From CAXSDR01 sp964236445 (GTDB taxonomy: Bacteria; Actinomycetota; Actinomycetes; Motilibacterales; Motilibacteraceae): a stretch of DNA of 38,127 bases. The first letter of the stretch is position 1, and each line of letters starts with the position of its first letter. The notes below the pieces were generated by a model, which did no database searches, was not told where the DNA came from, and was given only the letters and a program-made list of their open reading frames with translations. A program made the translations under genes and the position numbers. The stretch is from assembly GCA_964236445.1 (NCBI GenBank), contig CAXSDR010000023.1, positions 1 through 38,127 on the forward strand. Direction: 5' to 3'. Positions 1 to 6,554 of this stretch are shown here, one piece after another.

Positions 1-44
1 GCTGCTGAGGGCAGCGCGTTCGCCGCGCGCCCGAGGTCGTCGCA

Positions 45-59
45 CCGCCCGAGGGGCGG
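45..59 (+). promoter_or_regulatory. GC-rich hairpin before the helicase start
   Basis: A 6-bp stem (CCGCCC / GGGCGG) with a GAG loop ends 11 bp before the GTG start of the helicase. It could be the end of an upstream terminator or a leader hairpin. No T-run follows. The helicase reading frame is open to the left window edge, so the hairpin could even be coding. Function not assignable. Confidence 0.25.
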
Positions 60-70
60 GTTCCCTCTCG

Positions 71-1606
71 GTGGACATGCGCAAGCGGCCATCGATCGTC
101 AGGACCCCTGTGCCTTCTTCTGCTCCTTCCTCGTCCCGCCCCGCTGCCCGTACGCAGCCCGCCCAGCCCGCCCAGCCTGCCCAGACAGCCCAGACCGCCG
201 CGGTTCCCGCGAGCCGTCGGCCGGCCACTCTCTCCTTCCTCGATCTCGGCGTGCCCGAGATGCTGATCGCGCCGCTGGTCGAGGCCGGCGCGGTGTCGCC
301 GTTCCCGATCCAGACCGCGACGTTGCCCGACTCGCTCGCCGGTCGCGACGTGCTCGGCCGCGGTGAGACCGGCAGCGGCAAGACGCTCGCGTTCGCCGTG
401 CCGCTCGTGGCCCGTCTCGCCGTCTCGCGCTCCGCCGGCCGCGGTCGTGCCCCGCGCGGGCTGGTGCTGGTCCCGACCCGCGAGCTCGCCAACCAGGTGC
501 TCGCCGCGATCCTTCCGCTCGCGAACGCCGCCCAGCTGCGCGCGACCGTGATCTTCGGCGGTGTCGCCCAGTCGCGGCAGGCGAAGGCCCTTGCTGATGG
601 CGTCGACATCGTCGTCGCGTGCCCGGGCCGTCTGGAAGACCTCGTGGGTCAGCGGTTGTGTGACCTCTCGCGCATCGAGGTGACGATCCTCGACGAGGCC
701 GACCACATGGCCGACCTCGGCTTCCTGCCCGCCGTCAAGCGCATCCTCGACCGCACCCCGCAACGCGGGCAGCGGATGCTGTTCTCCGCCACGCTGGACA
801 ACGGCGTCGACGTGCTCGTTCGCCGCTACCTCACCGACCCGTGCACCCACTCGGTCGCGCCGGCCGCCGCTCCGGTCTCGACCATGGAGCACCACGTGCT
901 GCAGGTCGACAAGGCCAACAAGCCCTCGGTGGTGCGCCACCTGGCGTCAGGCACCGGGCGTCGGGTGATGTTCACCCGCACCAAGCACGAGGCCAAGAAG
1001 CTGGCGCGAGCGCTGACGGCAGCCGGCATCCCGGCGGTCGAGCTGCAGGGCAATCTCAGCCAGGCGGCCCGCGAACGCAACCTCGCGGCTTTCATGGACG
1101 GCTCGGTCCGCGTCCTGTGCGCCACCGACATCGCGGCTCGCGGCATCCACGTCGACGACGTCGAGCTCGTCGTGCACGTCGACCCGCCGGCAGACCACAA
1201 GGCCTACCTGCACCGCTCCGGCCGCACCGCCCGCGCGGGCGCCTCGGGTGTCGTCGTCACCGTTTCCACGCCCGACCAGCGCAGCGAGGTCGCCTCGCTG
1301 ACACGGCAGGCGCGCATCGCTCCGCAGACCCGATCGGTGGCTCCCGGCGACGCAGTCCTCACGGCGCTCGTCGGTGTTGCGGCCGAGCTCAAGTTCCCGA
1401 CCGAGCCGCCGGCCGGGTTCGCCGCGTCGCAGCAGAGCCAGCCAGCACGTGCCACCGCCCCGCGCCAGCAGGGCACCGGCCCGGTGCAGCGTTCGCGCAC
1501 CGCAGCAGGGTTCAGCGGTTCGGGACCCGCGGCCGGTGGCGGCCGGCGCCGTGGTGGCCGTGGTGGCCGCAGCGGGCGCCCGGCCGCTGGCTCCGCTCGT
1601 CCCTAG
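71..1606 (+). CDS. DEAD-box ATP-dependent RNA helicase
   Basis: RNA helicase of superfamily 2 that unwinds or remodels RNA duplexes using ATP, acting in the cytoplasm. The core motifs are complete: the FPIQ Q-motif near residues 78-81, Walker A GETGSGKT at 98-105, PTRELANQ near 135, the DEAD box at 208-211, SAT at 239-241, and HRSGRTARAG in the C-terminal helicase domain. The N-terminal ~50 residues are low-complexity (AQP/AQT repeats). The C-terminus is an arginine-glycine tail (about residues 485-511) of the kind that binds RNA in RhlE/CsdA-like actinobacterial helicases. The start is uncertain: GTG at 71 is the first start codon seen, ATG lies at 77, and the frame is open to the left edge with no stop. 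Its stop overlaps the stop of the opposing gene in a CTAG. Confidence 0.93.
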   Translation: MDMRKRPSIVRTPVPSSAPSSSRPAARTQPAQPAQPAQTAQTAAVPASRRPATLSFLDLGVPEMLIAPLVEAGAVSPFPIQTATLPDSLAGRDVLGRGETGSGKTLAFAVPLVARLAVSRSAGRGRAPRGLVLVPTRELANQVLAAILPLANAAQLRATVIFGGVAQSRQAKALADGVDIVVACPGRLEDLVGQRLCDLSRIEVTILDEADHMADLGFLPAVKRILDRTPQRGQRMLFSATLDNGVDVLVRRYLTDPCTHSVAPAAAPVSTMEHHVLQVDKANKPSVVRHLASGTGRRVMFTRTKHEAKKLARALTAAGIPAVELQGNLSQAARERNLAAFMDGSVRVLCATDIAARGIHVDDVELVVHVDPPADHKAYLHRSGRTARAGASGVVVTVSTPDQRSEVASLTRQARIAPQTRSVAPGDAVLTALVGVAAELKFPTEPPAGFAASQQSQPARATAPRQQGTGPVQRSRTAAGFSGSGPAAGGGRRRGGRGGRSGRPAAGSARP

Positions 1607-3330
1607 CGGGCAAGCCAGCGCAGGCTGGGCCGTGCGATGAACGCCTCTGCCTGCAGGGCTGCCACGCCGACGCGTGGCAGCTCGGCAGCGCGGCGGAAGC
1701 AGACGAACCGCGGCTTCCAGATGGGGTAGTACTTCGCGTTCGCGCGATAGAGCGACTCGATCTGCCACCAGCGTGATGCCAGGAGCAGCGTGCGGTGCCA
1801 CGCCCGCAGCACAGGTCCTGCGCCGACGCGTGCGCCACGCTCGAACACCGAGCGGAAGACGGCGAAGTTCAGCGACAGCCGGCGTACGCCCAAGCCCTGC
1901 GCCGCGTTCGCCACGCCGCTGATCACGAACTCCACGGTGCCGTTCTCGCTGGTGCGTGAGCGGTGCATGAGGTCGAGCGAAAGCCCGTCGTCCCCCCACG
2001 GCACGAACGACAGCACCGCAACGAGCGCTCCCGACGCGTCCCGGGCACGGGCGATGACCATCTCGCCGTCCGCCGGGTCGCCGAGCCTGCCCAGGGCCAT
2101 GGAGAACCCGCGTTCCACCTCCTCGCCGCGCAGGGCGTTCGCCACCGCGACCGCCTCGCCGAGATCGCCGGCCGACAGGTCGCGCTGGCGGCGTACGTCG
2201 ACGGTGTAGCCGCAGCGGTCGACCCGGCTCACCGCCTGTCGCACCGTGCGCATCGCGCGCCCCTGCAGGGAGAACCGCTCGAGGTCCAGGATCGCCTCGT
2301 CGCCCAGCTCCAGGGCGTCGAAGCCACACCGCGCGTACGCCGTCGCCGCCTCCTCCGACGCCCCGACCACACCGGGTGTCCACGCGTGCTCCTCGGCCTC
2401 CAGGCGCCACGCCTCGATCGCGTGAGGCCAGGCCTCCGGATCGCCGACGGGGTCGCCGGCGGCGAGGCTCACGCCCCCGACGACGCGATAGACCACCGCG
2501 GCCTTGCCCGAGGGGGAGAAGATCACCGCCTTGTCACGTCGCAGCGCGAAGTAGCCCAGGGAGTCGCGGCCGCCGAAGCGGTCGAGCAGCGCCCGGAGGC
2601 ACTGTTCGTCGTCCGGCTCCAGATGTGACGGCTTGCGCACGGGGGCGAGCAGCGCGGCGAAGGACAGGAGCGCGCTGAGCGCCCCGAGGCTGGCCAGTGC
2701 GATCTGGGTGAGGTATGAGCTGCTCTCACCGCGAAAGCGCAGCGTCGGCGTGAAGCCGACCAGACCGTAGAGCACCTGCTCGAAGCGGTCGGCCAGGCTG
2801 GAATCGGGAGCGGTGTGACCGGCGAGCAGCATGCCGGCGACCACGGAGAAGACCGACGTCACCAGCAGGACCCGCACCGCCGCCCACCTCGTGGGCCGTT
2901 CGGACCGGGCCGTGAACAGCGAGCGCGACCACAGGAGCAGCGCGAGGACAGCGCTGTTGGCAGCGGTCAGGGTCCAGGCGTGGTTGAGCGCGTGCGCGAC
3001 GACTCCGAGCGTCACGACGGCCACCATCAGCGCCCAGCCGAGACGCTTACGCCGGGCGAGGGCGCCCGCCAGCAGCAGCATCGCGGCCGCCGAGACCACC
3101 GCCGCTGCGAAGGCGTAGCCGTCGGTCAGCGCGTCAGGCACGCGCGAGCCGTAGCGGTCGTGAGCCTCGGGCAGCAGGATGCCGGCGACGGTGGAGACGG
3201 CGACGAGGCGGACCACCCACGCGATCGTGCGGGGAGCCCAAGCCGCCGCCGACGTGACAGCCACTGCTGGTGCTGCGTGGGTGGGGGGAGCGGAAAGGAA
3301 GTCGGCTCGGTCCCGGGGCGGCCGGCTCAC
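1603..3330 (-). CDS. DUF2156 / MprF-like membrane protein (phosphatidylglycerol lysyltransferase domain)
   Basis: A 575-residue protein with an N-terminal membrane part (about six hydrophobic segments within residues ~33-235) and a C-terminal cytoplasmic DUF2156 domain (about 255-560). DUF2156 is the GNAT-like catalytic domain found in MprF/LysX-type aminoacyl-phosphatidylglycerol synthases. Visible family segments include ALRRDKAVIFSPSGKAAVVY, VSLAAGDPVGDP and LSLDLMHRS. By family it may transfer an amino acid from aminoacyl-tRNA to a membrane lipid, which affects resistance to cationic peptides; the substrate cannot be read from sequence. The GTG start at 3330 is supported by a TAGGAT -10-like hexamer (3337-3342, minus strand) ending 6 nt before it, which suggests a leaderless message. 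Long opposite-strand frames here are GC shadows. Confidence 0.85.
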   Translation of the reverse strand: MSRPPRDRADFLSAPPTHAAPAVAVTSAAAWAPRTIAWVVRLVAVSTVAGILLPEAHDRYGSRVPDALTDGYAFAAAVVSAAAMLLLAGALARRKRLGWALMVAVVTLGVVAHALNHAWTLTAANSAVLALLLWSRSLFTARSERPTRWAAVRVLLVTSVFSVVAGMLLAGHTAPDSSLADRFEQVLYGLVGFTPTLRFRGESSSYLTQIALASLGALSALLSFAALLAPVRKPSHLEPDDEQCLRALLDRFGGRDSLGYFALRRDKAVIFSPSGKAAVVYRVVGGVSLAAGDPVGDPEAWPHAIEAWRLEAEEHAWTPGVVGASEEAATAYARCGFDALELGDEAILDLERFSLQGRAMRTVRQAVSRVDRCGYTVDVRRQRDLSAGDLGEAVAVANALRGEEVERGFSMALGRLGDPADGEMVIARARDASGALVAVLSFVPWGDDGLSLDLMHRSRTSENGTVEFVISGVANAAQGLGVRRLSLNFAVFRSVFERGARVGAGPVLRAWHRTLLLASRWWQIESLYRANAKYYPIWKPRFVCFRRAAELPRVGVAALQAEAFIARPSLRWLAR

Positions 3331-3421
3331 CAGCGCATCCTAGGGCGGCTCCCCGTCGTGCGCGGCGCTCGTGACAGTGGATGGCAGGACCCGAGGGGTG
3401 CAGGTCCTGCCACCGATGACA

Positions 3422-3445
3422 TGGGGTGAGTGACGGGGCTTGAAC
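3422..3445 (+). repeat. Distal attachment site (attR-like): displaced tRNA-His 3' end
   Basis: These 24 bases are identical to 7962-7985, the last 24 bases (T-loop through CCA) of the tRNA-His gene, in the same orientation. Nothing else of a tRNA is present: the identity stops at 3446. This is the expected footprint of a tyrosine-recombinase element that entered a tRNA gene and restored its 3' end. The two copies are 4540 bp apart, which gives the element length. Confidence 0.9.
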
Positions 3446-3540
3446 TGGACCCACACGTGTCGCCTGACCTGCACTTTTCGTATCGGCGCAGGTCAACGGC
3501 GGTTCGTCGGAGAGCGTGGAGGGTCTGCGAGGGTCTACTC

Positions 3541-3590
3541 ATGTCCACATGCGTGGTCACGTGTCCACACATCGCAAGGCGTGTCGCACG
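3541..3590. repeat. Three 10-bp boxes with exact 20-bp period
   Basis: ATGTCCACAT (3541-3550), GTGTCCACAC (3561-3570) and the weaker GTGTCGCACG (3581-3590) start exactly 20 bp apart. The first two are inverted repeats around a CC centre. GGACAC (3590-3595) and GTGTCC (3605-3610) follow as another inverted pair. The array lies about 100 bp inside the element from the distal attachment site and about 95 bp before the first cargo gene. It could be integrase arm-type sites or an operator; the sequence does not decide between these. Confidence 0.6.
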
Positions 3591-3641
3591 GACACAGCGT
3601 CGGTGTGTCCGCTCGGGTCCTGGCGCATGCTGGCGGAGCAT

Positions 3642-3653
3642 CGCTAGCATCAC
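3642..3653 (+). promoter_or_regulatory. Predicted promoter box CGCTAGCATCAC, unit 1
   Basis: This 12-bp string recurs exactly at 4168-4179, and in 9 of 11 core positions at 5474-5484. Each copy ends 27-29 nt before the start codon of an element gene. The internal TAGCAT (3645-3650) fits an actinobacterial -10 hexamer (TANNNT). No convincing -35 is visible. Confidence 0.5.
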
Positions 3654-3682
3654 GACTCCAGGAAGTCGCTCGGGGGAACGTC

Positions 3683-4141
3683 ATGGTTTACCGCTTCATC
3701 AGCCCGCCGAACTGGCCGGTATCCCCCGAGGGCTGGGTCCCCGAAGAGGGATGGCAGCCACCTGCTGACTGGCCTGCCGCACCGGACGGGTGGCGGTTCT
3801 GGATCGACGACGAGATCGTCACGGCGACGTCAGTGGTGGCGCTGTCGACGCCGTACGAACACCAGGGCGCCTCGACCTCCGAGCGCGAGATGGTGCTCAT
3901 GGCTGCCATCGCGGCGGAGTTGCGGCGCGGTAGCCGCGTGGAGAGTCAGCAGCAGCTCTCGGCGGTGCTGGTCAGCGGCAAGAAGCCGAACCATGTGGTG
4001 CACGCTTTGATCACGCTGTTCACGTGCGGCCTGTGGGGCTTCGTGTGGCTCCTCGATGCGCTGTTCACCAAGGAGCGCCGGGTCATGCTGGCCGTTGATC
4101 CGAACGGTGTGCTGCACGGGACCGTCGGTCCGGGGCGTTGA
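3683..4141 (+). CDS. Hypothetical protein with W-rich N-terminus and one membrane segment
   Basis: A 152-residue protein of unknown function. The N-terminus carries short tandem tryptophan-proline motifs (PPNWPVSPEGW, PADWPAAPDGW) resembling the W-P motifs of DUF2510-type actinobacterial proteins. A hydrophobic stretch at about residues 107-128 (LITLFTCGLWGFVWLLDALF) is a likely membrane anchor, with a short charged tail. The start is the ATG at 3683, preceded by a GGGGGA ribosome-binding site; the frame extends upstream but without coding character. A predicted promoter box lies 29 nt before it. It is the first cargo gene of the tRNA-His element. No enzymatic motif is seen; a role with the neighbouring lipoprotein is possible only by proximity. 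Confidence 0.7.
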   Translation: MVYRFISPPNWPVSPEGWVPEEGWQPPADWPAAPDGWRFWIDDEIVTATSVVALSTPYEHQGASTSEREMVLMAAIAAELRRGSRVESQQQLSAVLVSGKKPNHVVHALITLFTCGLWGFVWLLDALFTKERRVMLAVDPNGVLHGTVGPGR

Positions 4142-4167
4142 CGGTATTGGTGGGGCTACGACCCCAG

Positions 4168-4179
4168 CGCTAGCATCAC
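4168..4179 (+). promoter_or_regulatory. Predicted promoter box CGCTAGCATCAC, unit 2
   Basis: Exact 12-bp copy of the box at 3642-3653, ending 28 nt before the GTG of the lipoprotein gene. TAGCAT (4171-4176) is the putative -10, with TTGGTG (4147-4152) 18 bp upstream as a plausible -35. Confidence 0.55.
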
Positions 4180-4207
4180 CTTCCACTACTACGGGGGGCG
4201 TTACATT

Positions 4208-4663
4208 GTGAAGACCACCATCGTGACCATCGGGCTGGCCGCTGCACTTCTGAGCGGCTGCGCCGCATCGTCGACGGCTGCCAAGACAAAGGATGCCGCT
4301 CCGAAGGCAGCTGCGAGCGCGAAGGCGAAGGCTACGACGAAGGCGAAAGCTGGCGCACCTGCCAAGGCTGCAGCCTCAAGCAAGGTGGACGGCGACTGGG
4401 AGCTCGTGTCGTTCCAGTCGAAGAAGGAGATCACCAACGACTTCACGGGCACGGCTCGCATCCGCTACAACGGCAAGGACGCGAACGGTGGGACCAACCT
4501 GTTCACCGTGACGCTGCTCAAAAAGGCCACGCAGGACGTTGTTGCCACGCTGAACGGGTCCGCGAGCGACGTGAAGCCGGGCAAGATCGCGACCGTGACG
4601 CTTCTGTCGACCGACAAGTACGTGGCCGGCTCGTTTGACATCGAGTTTCAGAAGAGCATCTGA
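4208..4663 (+). CDS. Predicted lipoprotein with Ala/Lys linker and FxLYD-like C-terminal domain
   Basis: A 151-residue exported lipoprotein. A type II signal peptide is clear: a short basic start, a hydrophobic core and the lipobox LSGC with lipidated Cys18. A low-complexity alanine-lysine linker (about 22-58) follows, then a compact beta-rich domain (about 60-151). Its pattern (FTGTARIRYNG, FTVTLL, VATLNGSASDVKPGKIATV) resembles FxLYD-type domains of actinobacterial surface lipoproteins. The start is GTG at 4208 after a GGGGGG ribosome-binding region. It sits on the outer face of the membrane by prediction. The zinc-ribbon gene begins 3 nt after its stop, so the two are probably one transcript. 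Function unknown. Confidence 0.8.
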   Translation: MKTTIVTIGLAAALLSGCAASSTAAKTKDAAPKAAASAKAKATTKAKAGAPAKAAASSKVDGDWELVSFQSKKEITNDFTGTARIRYNGKDANGGTNLFTVTLLKKATQDVVATLNGSASDVKPGKIATVTLLSTDKYVAGSFDIEFQKSI

Positions 4664-4666
4664 CCG

Positions 4667-4840
4667 ATGGGCGATGACTTTCTACAGCCCGGCGACCGGT
4701 GTCCGAAGCAGGAGTGCCCTGGCACTCTGCACCCGGGTCGGCTTGTCAACGACCCGAGACTCTCGGGTACGAGCCACAGTTTGACGCTCCGCTGCGACAC
4801 CTGTGGGGACACGCCCAGCCAGGCCATCCCGGTGCAGTAG
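4667..4840 (+). CDS. 57-aa zinc-ribbon-like protein
   Basis: A short reading frame starting with ATG 3 nt after the lipoprotein stop and ending in TAG just before a strong terminator. It encodes 57 residues with two cysteine pairs, CPKQEC (Cys12, Cys17) and CDTC (Cys43, Cys46), spaced as in small zinc ribbons. The codon use and position (lipoprotein - this gene - terminator) support a real gene. No hydrophobic segment is seen. The function is unknown; a structural zinc site is inferred from the four cysteines. Confidence 0.6.
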   Translation: MGDDFLQPGDRCPKQECPGTLHPGRLVNDPRLSGTSHSLTLRCDTCGDTPSQAIPVQ

Positions 4841-4868
4841 CCGTCGATTCACCAGTAACGCACGAAGC

Positions 4869-4900
4869 GCCCCGCCACCGGAAGGTGGCGGGGCTTTGTT
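4869..4900 (+). terminator. Rho-independent terminator of the lipoprotein/zinc-ribbon unit
   Basis: A perfect 11-bp GC-rich stem (4869-4879 with 4884-4894) with a GGAA tetraloop is followed by TTTGTT. It lies 28 bp after the stop of the 57-aa gene. Confidence 0.85.
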
Positions 4901-4902
4901 AC

Positions 4903-5009
4903 GCGGACCCGTCCGCACGCTCTACGGTGCCGGTGTGTCCGTGCGGCGGATCGCCGCCAGCATGGGTGGGGCCCCGCCGCCCATGCGCGAGGACCTCCAG
5001 GCCCGCTGA
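4903..5009 (+). pseudogene. Possible helix-turn-helix remnant (plus strand)
   Basis: The frame reads RTLYGAGVSVRRIAASMGG and then MREDLQAR before a stop. The first part resembles the recognition region of small actinobacterial HTH proteins (YxAGxSVRxIAxxxG), and the usual residues after it are missing. No good start is present. It may be a fragment left by deletion, or a chance frame opposite another remnant; low certainty. Confidence 0.25.
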
Positions 5010-5019
5010 CCGGCCCAGC

Positions 5020-5237
5020 GCCGCGGCCGCGGCGCAGCACGCCGCACCGGTTCAGCAAGTCGCGCACTGCGCCGTGGGTGCGCCCGGTGAGTTCGGAGAA
5101 CTTCCCGAAGAGAGCGGCCGGCGGCGTACTGCTCGAGCACGAACGTCTCATAGGCCGCCGATACGTTGACGCCAGTGCGCTTCGTGGTGGCGAACTCGGG
5201 GAAGCGGGTCGAGGCGCGGGCGGGCCGGGTAGGGCAT
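5020..5237 (-). pseudogene. Decayed helix-turn-helix protein gene
   Basis: Three adjacent frames together spell one small HTH protein. A start MPYPARP (ATG at 5237) leads to RASTRFPEFATTKRTGVNVSA and AYETFVLEQYAAGRSLREV, then SELTGRTHGAVRDLLNRCG and VLRRGRGA. The order and spacing match the common actinobacterial family with the pattern YxxGxSIRExxxxTGRSxGxVxxLLxxxGxxxRGRG. Two single-base indels break it, one near 5210 and one near 5105 (an extra C within GTTCTCC). The 3' end is not defined; 5020 is approximate. The ATG overlaps the TGA of the upstream membrane-protein remnant (TGATG), so the pair was once an operon. Assembly indels are an alternative explanation. Confidence 0.55.
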
Positions 5238-5379
5238 CAGTCGAGGGCGCGTCGTCGCGCGACCCGGCGGCCCCAGTCGATGAGCGCTTCGAGAAGGACC
5301 GCACCGACGGTGACTGCGACGCCCTGGGCAGCCCACGGCCAGATCGTTCGTGCAGGACGGCGGCATCTCGCTCAGCCAC
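5237..5379 (-). pseudogene. Decayed small membrane protein gene
   Basis: GTG at 5379 opens the frame MAERDAAVLHER. One base missing near 5348 moves the continuation, TIWPWAAQGVAVTVGAV then LLEALIDWGRRVARRRALD, into the next frame, which stops at 5237. The second part is a hydrophobic segment followed by a basic tail, as in single-span membrane proteins. Its stop codon overlaps the start of the HTH remnant. Function unknown. Confidence 0.4.
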
Positions 5380-5473
5380 CCGCAAGGCGCACACCCTGTG
5401 TCCGGCGGGGAGCGCTACACGTGTGGACGCGGCAACAAGGAGAGCGAGCGGCGGGACTACGCTCGCGCGCCTA

Positions 5474-5484
5474 GCTAGGTTCAC
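5474..5484 (+). promoter_or_regulatory. Predicted promoter box GCTAGGTTCAC, unit 3
   Basis: Matches the two other boxes of the element in 9 of 11 positions and ends 27 nt before the ATG at 5512. TAGGTT (5476-5481) is the putative -10 of the DUF6941-DUF4258-DUF2283 unit. Confidence 0.45.
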
Positions 5485-5511
5485 AATCGGCGTCGACCAA
5501 GGATGTGCTGC

Positions 5512-5925
5512 ATGGCCGAACTCGACTTCGCCACACTCGCTGAGTTCGCGAAGGTAGATAGCGGAGGCCTCACGATCATCGGAGCCGCCGCCGCCGCCGT
5601 GGATGGGACGTTGCTGCCGACTCAGACAGTCATGTTTGTGGCCGGCCGGTTCTGGTTCAACCCGGACGATCACCCCCTTCAGCTGAGCGTGGTGGCCAGG
5701 GATCCGGCGCGCAGCTACGAGGTGAGTGTGGATGGGGTCATCGAACCCAATGTGGCGAGCACCCTTGTCGCCGGACGCTACAGCGTTGCCTTCGTGGCAG
5801 TCTTGACAATCCCGATCTTGACGCTTGGCTGGCACTCGATCGACCTACGGGGGGCGGGGGACCTGATCAAGGCCATGGGGTTCGAGGTGCGCCTGAACGA
5901 GGGACTGGCTTCGAGCCAGCCGTGA
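5512..5925 (+). CDS. DUF6941 family protein
   Basis: A 137-residue protein. The opening pattern (ELDFATLAEFAKVDSGGLTI), the central GRFWF strand, the segment YEVSVDGVIEP and the closing strand GWHSIDLRGAGDLIKAMGFEV resemble DUF6941 proteins, an all-beta family of unknown role often found as single genes or beside small accessory genes. There is no signal peptide, and the hydrophobic stretch VAFVAVLTIPILTLGW fits core beta strands better than a membrane span. The ATG at 5512 is chosen over 5503 because AAGGA (5499-5503) is the ribosome-binding site, 8 nt upstream. Its TGA overlaps the GTG of the next gene, so translation is probably coupled. First gene of a three-gene unit in the tRNA-His element. 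Confidence 0.8.
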   Translation: MAELDFATLAEFAKVDSGGLTIIGAAAAAVDGTLLPTQTVMFVAGRFWFNPDDHPLQLSVVARDPARSYEVSVDGVIEPNVASTLVAGRYSVAFVAVLTIPILTLGWHSIDLRGAGDLIKAMGFEVRLNEGLASSQP

Positions 5926-6161
5926 TACTGCGCTATGGTCGGCACGCCGCAGAGAGGATGGCACAGCGCGGTGTCACCGAAGGTGACATTAGTCATGCGT
6001 TGAGTCATGTCTTCTCAAGCTGGCCGACGGAACAGAACAGCCTGGAGTATCAAGGAGCAGGGCTCAACGGTCGAACGTTGAAGGTCTGGGTAATGCCTAG
6101 GCGGGCTGACGCGCCGTATGTCGTGAAGTCGGTAGCATGGAAGGGTGAGGACGATGAGTGA
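5922..6161 (+). CDS. DUF4258 domain protein (possible toxin-like partner)
   Basis: A 79-residue protein with the DUF4258 signature: RYGRHAAERMAQRGVTEGDI near the N-terminus and a C-terminal strand NGRTLKVWVMP ... YVVKSVAW. Small DUF4258 proteins resemble RelE/BrnT-like toxins in size and in the RHAxxRMxxRG segment; the activity is not established here. The start is GTG at 5922 inside the stop of the DUF6941 gene (GTGA). Its own stop overlaps the start region of the DUF2283 gene (ATGAGTGA). A 7-bp stem with a GAA loop (5972-5988) lies inside the gene. Together with the next gene it looks like a two-component module; toxin-antitoxin function is inference. Confidence 0.8.
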   Translation: MILRYGRHAAERMAQRGVTEGDISHALSHVFSSWPTEQNSLEYQGAGLNGRTLKVWVMPRRADAPYVVKSVAWKGEDDE

Positions 6162-6486
6162 GCTGTTCCCGCGACTGGAGATCGACAGCGAGGTAGGTGC
6201 CGCCTACATCGCCATCTCCGACGACAAGATCGTCCGAACCAGATCCGTCAACCGCTATGTGAACGTTGATCTTAACTCCATGAACGTCGTCGTGGGCATC
6301 GAGGTACTCGACCTTCATGGCGAGATGCCGACGCAACTGCTGGTTGATCGGTATCACGTTCATTCCCGGGCCATCGACTTGGTTCGATCCATCCGACCGA
6401 CCGTGAACTCTTTCGTGACCGGTGTTTCGACGAGTCGGACGTCTGTTGCCGTGGGGTCCGGGCAGCGGCACTTGACCAGCTGCTAG
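6154..6486 (+). CDS. DUF2283 domain protein (possible antitoxin-like partner)
   Basis: A 110-residue protein. The N-terminal half is DUF2283: EIDSEVGAAYIAISDDKIV ... VNRYVNVDLN ... VVGIEVLDL, matching the family pattern (D)xxxDAxYIxLxxxxVxxTxxVxxxxxVDxxxxGxVVGIEIL. The C-terminal ~50 residues (after LHGEMPTQ) are longer than in many members. ATG at 6154 is preferred over GTG at 6145 because AAGGG (6140-6144) lies 9 nt upstream. It overlaps the end of the DUF4258 gene by 8 nt. By my recollection DUF4258 and DUF2283 genes are often adjacent in bacteria; a toxin-antitoxin or accessory role is plausible but unproven. Confidence 0.8.
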   Translation: MSELFPRLEIDSEVGAAYIAISDDKIVRTRSVNRYVNVDLNSMNVVVGIEVLDLHGEMPTQLLVDRYHVHSRAIDLVRSIRPTVNSFVTGVSTSRTSVAVGSGQRHLTSC

Positions 6487-6516
6487 AGCTCTACGCGCCC
6501 TGACCACCCGCACAAT

Positions 6517-6554
6517 GCGAAGCGCCCTACCTCCGCAGAGGTGGGGCGCTTCGC
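6517..6554. terminator. Long hairpin between convergent units, probable bidirectional terminator
   Basis: A 17-bp stem (6517-6533 with 6538-6554, one G-T pair) with a CGCA loop lies between the DUF2283 gene and the opposing integrase remnant. There is no T-run on either side, so it may act with Rho or as an RNA-stabilising end. Confidence 0.55.

Noticed and set aside
947..2410. 487-codon minus-strand frame across the helicase and DUF2156 junction
   Set aside because: Overlaps two strong genes in other frames and shows arginine/glycine-rich shadow composition.
3422..3445. A second tRNA-His gene
   Set aside because: Only 24 bases of the 3' end match; the anticodon arm and acceptor 5' strand are absent, so it is an attachment-site duplicate.
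3541..3610. CRISPR array
   Set aside because: Boxes are 10 bp with 10-bp gaps, far shorter than CRISPR repeats and spacers, and no cas genes are present. No CRISPR array was seen anywhere in the window.
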